Shown: positions 1 through 9,000 of the stretch, piece after piece
Numbering within the stretch: position 1 is the first letter of the stretch
Layout: every line of letters starts with the position of its first letter
Assembly: GCA_049999765.1 (NCBI GenBank)
Contig: JBNGIQ010009118.1
Coordinates: forward strand, 153,411-201,331
Source: Phaeoceros laevis
Lineage: Eukaryota > Anthocerotophyta > Anthocerotopsida > Notothyladales
Reading direction: 5' to 3'
Length of the DNA: 47,921 bases
Made by a program: the position numbers and the translations under genes
Notes under the pieces: generated by a model
The model's database searches: none
Told to the model about the DNA's origin: nothing
The model's input: only the letters and a program-made list of their open reading frames with translations

Positions 1-65
1 AAAAAAAAAGGGTCTGTTGCAGCAGTCCCTCTTCAAACTAACAGCCATGTAGTTGGTGGTGTCAT

Positions 66-1439
66 CTACTCACTCTCACTCATGCTTTCGGTCATGTCAT
101 CGTCATCTGGAAAACTGTTCCGGATTACCTCATGGGTCCTTGCAGCATACATGGCATGGGCGATGGCTGAAATTCTTCGAACCCCTTCTGCAAACCCGGG
201 AAGTTCCAACTCGTTTCTATCCAGATGGTTCTCAATACCATCTGTAACATCTGTGCACACGACATTACGAGCTACTACCTCGCTGATTTCAAACAATGAT
301 TCCCTTGCCACGTTACGAGCCTCTGTATCCATATCACCGAGTAAGCTGCTTTCACATTCAAGAATTGCCTCTGAAAGCCATGCATCATCAAAGCTGTCAT
401 TTTCCATTATGCACATGTTATGTAGGATAAGGCATGCTTGCACCACCCTAGGGACATACATCTATTTCATGTCCAGCCGTTTGAGAAGGCACCTGAAACG
501 AGATTTTAACATACCAAACGCACGCTCTACAGCCATGCGAGTACTACTCTGGACAAAGTTCCAGTTCTGCTGTACTGGTGAAAATCCATCTCTTGAGCCT
601 CTATATGGTGTCAACATGTAAATACGAGGCCAGTAACCTGCATCACCCACCAAACTGTAAAGGCCTAGCTTATCGTGATCACACAACTGCCCAAGTGTTG
701 ACCGCCTGAACAAGTTCCAATCGTTCAGGCTACCTGCCCACCCGAAATCATAATCCCATACATAGCAGTTTGCAGAGACAGTAAGCTGAAGCAACTGAGA
801 GTAGAAGCCCTTGGGGTTGTAGTAGTCCGCCTTGTTAAGAGAGGGTCCTATGATTGGAATATGGCTGCCATCAACGGCCCCTATGACGTTTGGAATGCCT
901 CTGATGGCTTCAAACTGGCTAGCATACCTCTGCATACGAACCTCTGATGGCCATGAGATATACACATCATATAAGCACCGCACCAAAGCTGCACAAAACT
1001 GGTGCACACAAACACAAACTATAGAAGTTCCATATCCAAAGAGATCCCCAATTACCTGCAACCTGTCACCTCCCGCAAGCCTGAGTAAGGACATAGCAAC
1101 TTTATGTTTTAGTGGCACAGCTCGCCTGTACGAAGTATCGCGAGTTGTAAGCACAGGACTGACCTTGGCACAGATAGCACAGAATGTGGCTTTTGTAATA
1201 CGCATCCTTTTCTTGAACATTGCATCACTGTATGAGCACACAAGTTGTTGGTCAAAGAATGATTGGCTTCTAGCATATGACCATGTACTCCTGGCAGTCG
1301 GAGAAGCCCGACTGTCTTCTCCTTGCAATTGCAAAATAGCGCCCACAGAACCCAACACCAATGCCAAGGATGATGAATCAGCCGCTTCAATGGCTACGTA
1401 GGCAAGGACGCCCAACATGATTGCTTGTAAGAGGAGCAT
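66..1439 (-). pseudogene. PIF/Harbinger (HARBI1-like) DDE transposase with one in-frame stop
   Basis: The frame reads from an ATG at 1439 to a TAG at 66-68 and is broken only by a TAG codon at 464-462, after which the same frame continues at once. The protein has the HARBI1 layout: an N-terminal helical region, then the DDE nuclease. The first Asp is in the motif GAVDGSHIPI, the second in SLVGDAGYWP, and the catalytic Glu in RMAVERAFGMLKSRF; all three precede the stop. The part after the stop (VVQACLILHNMC) matches the C-terminal helix normally present in these transposases, so it belongs to the same gene. I found no terminal inverted repeats or Myb/SANT partner gene nearby, and the element may run off the window's left edge. 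It is best called a recently disabled or read-through copy; a sequencing error at the stop is the alternative. Confidence 0.85.
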
Positions 1440-1460
1440 GTCGGAGAGGTTCCATGGCAA

Positions 1461-3980
1461 TCACGCCACCTAGGTGATGGCGGGCGGGGTGCAGCGTGAT
1501 GGAGGACGGATTGCAGCGCGATGGCGGAGGAGTGCCGAGCGATGGCGGTTCATGTGCACGTTCACTTTCCATCACCTAACTTAATTAGAATAAAACCGTC
1601 TCACTACGTTAAGTAATTTAGGTAAATAGCCACGTCCTCATGAGGTTGAAACATGACCACCGGGCATATGTGAAAGGTTCCGGCAGGTCAGGCCGTGACT
1701 GGGTGGTCCTGCGGTGCCTGCACACGTCCTGTCACGACCACATATCTGAATCGGACCTAAGCCTGTAGCGAGCGCCCTGGACGGGGGCTCCCGGTCGGAG
1801 CGCCCTGGTGGAGCAACTTTACGCGCTAAGCAGTGGTTACTCACTGTAGCCCTCCAAAATGGTCGACGGAGTGACTGTCCAAGAACTCTTCGAAGACTCC
1901 GGACTGTGGCAAGGGCGGAGGCAAAGTTGGAGGTTGTTGGAGGTTTTTGCATCCATGGGAGCGGATGAGGCTGCTGTTTTGTGATGTGGCGGCGTGGGGC
2001 ATGCCTGCTCCAGGGCAGGGCGCCATCGGGGCTTGCGGGGTGCTGGTTCGCAGCATCTGGCATGAGGTAAATCATATGCCTGCTTGCTGGCATTTGTGGT
2101 ATTGTGTTTTACTTGCAGGTGCGAAGTGTCCAATACCTGTGGAGGTCCCTGCACACAGTTTGATAGACCAGTCTGCCTTTCTGGCAACGTCAATGGCCTC
2201 CCTAAGGCCACAACAGCGGGAGGCATGGAGGCGCGGCCGCGGGGAGTATGATGTGGGCTGCAACGGGTTCAAAAGTTAGGTCAAGGCCTTATCTGGCCCG
2301 CCGGATTTTGAGCATTAGCGCGACTATCGGAATGGCACCCGGAACTGGCGCTGAACCACGGCAGGGCTGCGCCTGGCAGTGGATCATGGCTGCTGCTGCA
2401 GCAGGAGCCGAAGCCGCACGAGCGGCTGGCCTGGAGGAGCCTCCAAGCATGGCTACCGAAGAGTGAGGCGGCGGTGCTACGGTGGAGCTTTGAGGAGGCT
2501 GGACTGCAGCATGCCTCGACTGCAGGTTAGGGCTGGCCTGCCACCTCCTGGTCGTAGGAGGCATGGAGCTGCATCTGAATTACTAGTATTAGCTGCAGCA
2601 GCAGGTGTACTGTCCTGTCATAGACCGGTCGTGGAGTGTGAACATTTGCAGCAGAATAAGTGATGCTCTACGATTTTTTGAAGACTCGCTCTATCCGTAG
2701 AGGAAGCCTTGCTTGCTCGGTTGGCCCGTGCAGAATTGGATTCATTTTTGCATGCACTTGTAGGGTTCATGCCACATTCTTGTTAGGTTGAAACACCTAT
2801 TCAACTTTGTAATCCAAACTGATGTGTTTGGATTCGTGTACAGATTTATCATCTGCTTATAACTGTGAAGATTGAATGTTCAGCTTGCATACTGTTGACA
2901 CACTATTTCATACTGCTGACACACTGTGATTTGAAGGTTGTAACTCCCTTGCAGGTTGTACTGACTCCCTTGTGGGGTGTAGCAAGTAGCTTTCCATACC
3001 AGGTGATTGGATCTGTAGCTACTAGCTAGTCTAGCCTGGTATGTGTGGACACTGGTTGTTTTAAAGGTGCAGGTTTAAATCTAAGGGTTTAGCTTGCAGA
3101 GATTAGGATGTTTTTCCTTCACTTCTTTTTGCAGATATGTGAAGAAAAAATCAGCAGCCAACTTCAACTTCCACTGTATGTGTGGACACTGGATGTTTTA
3201 ATATTCTATGTAGGTTGGGAGCCAATTGCAGTCGGCATCTGACTGGTGGCCCTACGAGGTGAAGTATTTATTTGCTTATACTGGATCGCAAGGGAACCTA
3301 GTAGGGGATGTGCTATATCTTGGTGATCATCTCAGCTAGGAGGGCAACTGCAAACAACTCCCATCATATTTGGGTATTGAATTTGTACTCGCTGTTTGCA
3401 GTAAGTCTTGACACGCCATGCAGAATGCCTTAGCTTTGTGATGGTCATTCTCTTTTGTCAGAGTAGACTGGATAGGGGGGAGGTTGTGGATTGTGGATAC
3501 GGCTGAGTGAGCTAACGTTCCAAGGCTCCTCAAGTGCTGGTCATCGTCTCTCAATGGTATCTATGCCGAATATTCTTCATTTCTTCTAATCAGTCGTCAC
3601 AGTTGAAATGGCTATAGGGTAGCTATAGCGAAGCAAGCGACCGCCAGTTTGAAACCAACTGTCCCGGTTAGCTTTGCCCGGCGGCAACAAACAGGATGTG
3701 GTGTGCTACCAGCTGGGCGCCACAAGTCTTGAAAGGCACCAGCGGCTTCCCGGAACCTTGGGCCACCTTGAGGCAGCAGCGCTTGGCCTAGGACTCTACT
3801 CTTGCTTACATGTCGCGGATCAACGTGGCCATGTAATTAAACAGTGCCGGTGCCTCTAGGTTGCGCACGCAACAGACCATAAATATGTGTCCATGCCGAC
3901 ATTCACTCGTGAGCACAGTACAGTACGGAACTTCATCTCCGAGTCGCGCACTCCAGTCATCTCCGAGTCGCTGCCGAGAG
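1461..3980. other. Gene-poor stretch, nothing recognised
   Basis: About 2.5 kb with no coding region I can support. Several frames of 60-150 codons exist on both strands, but they overlap each other, are rich in low-complexity Pro/Ala/Arg, and show no motif. It may include the non-coding part of the Harbinger element and the upstream region of the small secreted peptide at 4091. Confidence 0.5.
3933..3971 (+). repeat. 15-bp perfect direct repeat upstream of a TATA box
   Basis: The 15-mer tcatctccgagtcgc occurs at 3933-3947 and again at 3957-3971, 24 bp start to start. The pair lies just upstream of a TATA box (3992-3998) and about 120-160 bp upstream of the start codon of the small secreted-peptide gene at 4091. 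The position suggests paired binding sites for a transcription factor; that role is inference. Confidence 0.6.
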
Positions 3981-3991
3981 TAACTGTTGTG

Positions 3992-3998
3992 TATAAAC
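3992..3998 (+). promoter_or_regulatory. TATA box of the small secreted-peptide gene
   Basis: The sequence tataaac lies about 95 bp upstream of the ATG at 4091, which fits a plant core promoter with a short 5' leader. A (ctag)n run follows at about 4064-4076, in the presumed leader. Confidence 0.5.
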
Positions 3999-4090
3999 CG
4001 ATCCAGCCCTGTCAAACCGTCGTTTTGTAGATCACAGCTTTCACAGATTCGCTTCCGACGGCAGCTAGCTAGCTAGTCAGATACGTAACG

Positions 4091-4400
4091 ATGGCGCAGC
4101 TCGCCAAGTCCCTGGCCTTCAGCTTGCTCGTCGTGGCCTTGCTGGCCATGGCGCTTCCCATAATGTGCGCATCCACCGGGCACGACGAAGACGACGACGG
4201 AAGCAGAGACGTCGGATTCGCGAGCGGTATCGTTCTACCCTGCTCATGCCTTGGACGTCCAAGTGAAGCAAGGAGGCTGCCCTGCTGCGAATCCCATCCC
4301 TTGCATCTTCGAGAACAATGTCGTGAGTTGTTGCGGTAGCGGGTCCGATGGCTGCGCCTGTAGAGCAGCAGACAACTGTGTCTGCATCGTCATAGGTTGA
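4091..4400 (+). CDS. Small secreted Cys-rich peptide; frame broken or split by a tiny intron
   Basis: The ATG at 4091 starts a strong secretion signal: a short basic start, a Leu/Val/Ala core (LLVVALLAMALPIM) and a likely cleavage near residues 27-29, followed by an acidic spacer (DEDDD). In that frame the tail ends at 4339 and looks non-functional. One frame over, 4273-4400 encodes a compact domain with eight cysteines spaced C-x7-C-x8-CC-x6-C-x-C-x5-C-x-C and ending at a TGA (4398-4400). The two parts can be linked by a 46-nt intron (gt at 4227, ag at 4271-4272) that keeps the phase, or the gene carries an indel. The intron would be unusually short. The product would be about 87 residues with a disulfide-rich C-terminus, as in defensin- or albumin-1-like peptides, but I do not recognise the family. 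Its function is unknown. Confidence 0.45.
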
Positions 4401-5227
4401 AGATTGCCAGCGCTGCAAGGCCCTGGAGGTATACCTGTACTCATGAAGTCTATGCATGTTGTTGGTGTACAGACCCGTGGCGCCGTTACATAGTACTCTT
4501 GAAATGAATGTCGATCGCACTTGTGTGTGTGTTTTATCGAGATGGGAATTAACCTCCGATCGTGAATTGTGTTGCACAGCTGGTCCCCTCCAGACGGACG
4601 ACATCATGTACAGGCGGCCAAAAGGAGTAGTCTGTCCAGCTGGGCTCACCTTGTGCTGCAAGTACTAGTTGCCGTGGTATATATATAGTGCGCGTAGATC
4701 TAGAGAGCTTCAGAAGGTGCTAGGGAGCTTGAAATTGTGCGTGCGTACGCGTGAACCCACTCGCCCCACTTTTGTCACAGATCGGTTCCAACGATCTACA
4801 AGGGAGCCCTTGTAATTACTGTTTGGCTTTTATACAAATCGGACCACTTTCGTGCACTCCTTGCAATTGCTTGTGTGCTATTCAGGAAGATCGTGTGATG
4901 TTTTCTTACAAATGGTCCAACATCGATATCTGTTCTTGAACGATGTTCAGATCGAACACGGTTATAGCTGCAAGTGATTTCATGAAAGAATTTGGACACA
5001 GGAATTTTGAAAGTACTGCTGCTGGGCAGTACCTAGTCGATCGCGACCTGGTTCCAAGGGCGGACCAGCCTCGTAGTAGCCCTGATGCCAAGGATTCCCA
5101 TAGACGTACGGCATTGCTGGAGCAGAAGAGCTCCCAGCCTTACAGCGAGCTTTGTAGTTCAGGTTGTCTTTACACGTTAGTTACCTTCAAGTTTACTCGC
5201 AACAGAGTTGCGAACTTGACAGGAACT
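4401..5227. other. No recognised gene
   Basis: About 0.8 kb downstream of the secreted peptide. Frames up to about 100 codons are present on both strands, but none shows a motif, a credible start context or splice signals I can use. Confidence 0.4.
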
Positions 5228-5412
5228 TCGAAAACCTCCTAGAAACAAACCTAACAGAACCTGGACAGAAACTTGAACAAAACCCTGAACAGAAACTTGA
5301 ACAGAACCCAGGACAGAAACTTAGACAAAATTCCGGCAGAAACCTCGAAAGGAGCCTGCGTGGAAAGACACCTACAAAGCAACCTGAAAAGAAACCTAGA
5401 ACGAGGAACCTG
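5228..5412 (+). repeat. Degenerate about 12-bp tandem repeat (aaacttgaacag type)
   Basis: A tract of roughly fifteen imperfect copies of an approximately 12-bp unit (variants of aaacttgaacag / aacctgaacaga). Read on the plus strand it gives a Glu/Gln/Asn/Lys/Leu-rich repeat (QKLEQNPEQ). The unit is a multiple of three, so one frame stays open over the tract, but nothing before or after it looks like a gene. I treat it as a minisatellite rather than a coding region. Confidence 0.6.
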
Positions 5413-5994
5413 GATATTTATGGGCAACCTTTTTTTTCAAGAGCATCCACCTTCCGGCCCACTTCGCTCACTTGTCTGTGCACCTAAGCTGCTTTCCCAA
5501 ACTACGACCTGCAGTGGTTATGTATCACAAGCTTGAAGATTTAGAAGGCATGTAAGAGTAGCGGAATCACCTGGAATGATGCCGGCGGCCTCAGCCTCCC
5601 TTCGAATTCAAGTCACGTCTTGAAGAGAGAGGGAGAGAGATGTTCATTTGCGTGCTTGGACTCAAGAGTGGTCAAGGCTCAGGAAGTACGTCGTTATTTC
5701 CTCACCGGATGAGACAAATGTTTGGAGAGAATCCGAGGGACACTCCAGTGGAGGGTGAAAAGAATAAGGCCAAGGCTTCCCGTGCCCACGGACAAGGGAG
5801 ACGTTGATTTACACAGGTTGCCCCACCACAGCTTCCAGGGCAGTCGGCACAGGTTCAGCATGCTTGCGTTGCTGGGGCTTTTTGACGAACAGAGCTGATG
5901 AGCCAAGACACACTCGCAAAGCTTCACCTGTGGTCGAAATGGAAATCAAGGAGCCCTGCACACGAGTTCTAGGAATAGGTCTCTGTAGGGCCTA

Positions 5995-6058
5995 GACAAG
6001 GCATGACAGTGCCTTGTCTTCCGGTGGCCTATAGTGTCCTGACAAGGCATGACAGTGC
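5995..6058 (+). repeat. 18-bp direct repeat beside the assembly gap
   Basis: The 18-mer gacaaggcatgacagtgc is found at 5995-6012 and 6041-6058, 46 bp apart. The second copy ends 28 bp before the assembly gap at 6087. A longer repeat array at this spot would explain why the assembly broke here. On the minus strand both copies fall in the last part of the exonuclease-MutS reading frame or its 3' untranslated region. Confidence 0.65.
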
Positions 6059-6086
6059 TGCTGCTTGTGACTGGGTCCTCCTCATC

Positions 6087-6096
6087 NNNNNNNNNN
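6087..6096. other. Assembly gap (10 N)
   Basis: Ten undetermined bases. The size is probably a placeholder, so the reading frame of the minus-strand MutS gene cannot be followed across it. Beyond the gap the minus strand stays open in one frame down to a TGA near 5943-5951, which may be the true C-terminus. Confidence 0.95.
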
Positions 6097-9000
6097 GGGT
6101 TCCTCTTGAGAGGAACCAGCCACAGAAGCAGTACTAGTGTTCTCGTTTGGTAACTGCACCGATAAACCACTTGAGTTTTCCTTCTGATTTCTCCTCCAAA
6201 ACCAAATATTCCACTTCGGTGCCTCACTGCCTCTAAGCCCCACGCTTCCGTATCTGCCAGCTCTCCAAGGCTCCACTAGACCCATGTGTGCACTGGATGT
6301 TCCTTTTGGTGCCACTGTCTTGGGAAACGCACAGTCTATAGAATCTTCAGGATGTTGAGACCCAGCTGCTGCTTCAGGAGTCTGGCTAACAACAACCGAA
6401 TCATTGCTCCCAAGCAATTCATCACTTGTACTCCCAAACCATTCCTGCGAACTCCTTTGAATTGCTATTTGAATATCCTCAGATTCACTTGCAGCCGGAG
6501 GGGCTCCTTCATCCAAACCTGGACAGTTAATACTGGTGCCAGACAGCAGGTCAGAGAGGTCAATCTGCAAATTGTCCCTGTCCAGTTGCCTGAGTCCAAA
6601 CCTAGTGCATGACCCGGTGCTGAGGTCATCCTGCAACAATGCAGTTTCCTCCAAGGTTTGTTCACGATCCATGAGCTCAGAACTTGAAGCAGTTTGTACA
6701 GTCTCCAGCTTGTGTGAACCACCTATACTAAGGTGTTCTTCAGCTCTGGAGCAGATCCATTCTGGAATACCCGACAGTCTTCCAACAGCAATACCATATG
6801 AATAAAGGCAATGACCTGGTTTCAGTGCGTGATCTAGTACTACGGCTCCATGTTCATCATGCGTCACATCAAAACAGAAATTGGCAATGTTTGGATATTC
6901 ACGGTCAAGAGCATGTAGGTTATGATAGTAAGTTGAAGCCACAGTCCTCGCATGGACTCGTTGAGAGAGGTACTCTATGATAGCTCTCGCCAAGGCTTCC
7001 CCCTCCTGTGCTCCAGTGCCTCGACCCACCTCATCCAACAGCACCAGTGACCTAGATGTTGCAGCAGTAAGGATTTGAGCTGTTTCCTGCATCTCCACTT
7101 TGAAACTACTTTCCTCGGTTGTCAGGTCATCTATAGTGCCTACCCTTGTATAAAGACCATCTGCAATTGACAGCCTGCTACATTCTGCAGGGACAAAACT
7201 GCCAGCTTGAGCCAAAAGCTGAATCAACCCTATCTGTCGCAAATAGCAGCTCTTTCCACTGGCATTTGGACCTGTCACAATAATCAAGTCTGCTCGGGGC
7301 CCGACGTCTTCAGTACTCAAAAACTCTGGCTTTTCAGAGTCAATTTCTGTATTTGCGTTCAGTTGGCAATTTGTAACCCCGCCCTCTACTGTAAAAGACC
7401 CCACTACGCCTCCTAAATTTGCTGCGCCCTCAAATCCTGTTTGACTTCGTCCTGAAGTGAAACCCATGTAGGTGGAATTTGGAACAAAACTCACACCACG
7501 GGGAAGCAATGCCTCCACTATAGCGTGCCTGCCGTTCACTATCGTGATCTCCCTGCCTTGTTCCAGAACTGTAGGTCTGCAATAATTCCTCTCCACTGCC
7601 AAGTCTGCAAAAGAAGAACTTGAAGGTCAACAGATTGCAGTCAGCAGCAAGCCAACATCCACTGCCAGCTCCTACGAAACGACACTCACCAGCAAAGTTG
7701 GCCAGCACGTCAATTGCAGCAAGCCCATGACTAATACTCCGTAAAGGCTCCAAAATCTTGCCCGCTTCCTCCCTTAACTCTAAAACAAGCTTCTCTTCAC
7801 GTTCAGCAACTTTGGAAACTGCGAGGAGGCGTCTCCTATCGTAGTCCAACAGTGCGGATGTAATATATCGGTCCTCATGTCTTGAACTCTGAATGCGTTC
7901 ATACTCCTTCGGTATCACATCCTCTTTGCTCCTACTTTTTCGTATACTGATAAAACTCCCAGCTGGTCTTGCATACCCAACCTGCCAGCATACACAGGAA
8001 TTAAGAAGTGCCATGATTCTGAGCAAAACACTTCCGAACAGTGAACTGCTCATCACTTAAAAGCTGCAAACCATTTCATATGGGGAACGCATTATAAATT
8101 GGCCTCAAACCTCCAAAGAAGGAATATCTGTCCTCTCTTGCTCTTGCTTCTCATAGCTGCTTATTAGCAAATCAATACTCTCCACATCGTTCTGTAATCT
8201 GTCAAGCTCTTTATCTGCACCGCTCCTAACAACACCAGAGCCTTTGGACGGATTTCCTGAAGGCTCATCCCTCAGTGTTGCCTGAAAGCGAAGACAATAC
8301 ATCATCGGACACAGGATGTTGGCAAAGTAGCCAGCAGCACTACCATTTTCTGCAACTGATCATCTGCGGAAGGGCCTGATCTTGAGTACTCTTGCAAAAA
8401 TTTTACATGTCTAGCAAAAACCAACCTGTATTCGGATAGCAAGAGAAGAAAGCTCTGGTAAACTGTGCTCCATGGACTTGAAATAGATGTTTTCTGGGAG
8501 GCGGCGTAATAGACAGAACAGGCTTGGCAGCACGTGTAATGAGTTTGCTAGAAATACAAGGTCCCTGGGTTGTAACAGGGGAGGCGACATGTTAATAATT
8601 GTCTAGAAACAACCAGTTGGAAACCGGAAACAGTGTACGATTTTATCACACACAAGCCCCCGGGCTATAATAGCATTAGATCAGCAAGCAGCCTATAGAT
8701 TTAACAGAGCGGCAACTGCGTCCATCTCAACCTCATGTCAATTTAAGTGGACATAACAACATAAATGAATCATCCTTGTGCCTGCTTGGTCGTGATTCCT
8801 AAGGATGATGTTAAGGAAATCATACCTAGCATCAGACCGCCTCCAAGCTACACGCCCAGCCAGTCGTTCAAGGTCAGCTATCATTGACAATTTGTGACGC
8901 AGCTGTACCCTCAACTCATGACTGCTGGCCAGTGTCTGACAATGTGCAAACAAACATCAGTGGACATTACTAAAGCAGTTATGACGAGTGGCATGTGGTC

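Noticed and set aside
1638-2663. Several overlapping 70-150 codon frames as a Myb/SANT partner of the transposase.
   Set aside because: They lack the tryptophan pattern of SANT domains and are low-complexity.
10-4476. Possible Harbinger terminal repeats: gggtctgt at 10-17 and its complement acagaccc at 4469-4476.
   Set aside because: Only eight bases match and the flanks do not show a 3-bp target duplication. Chance is a fair explanation.
5694-6086. A GIY-YIG nuclease at the C-terminus, as in plant MSH1.
   Set aside because: None of the three minus-strand frames on either side of the gap shows GIY or YIG motifs or the following Arg/Glu pattern.
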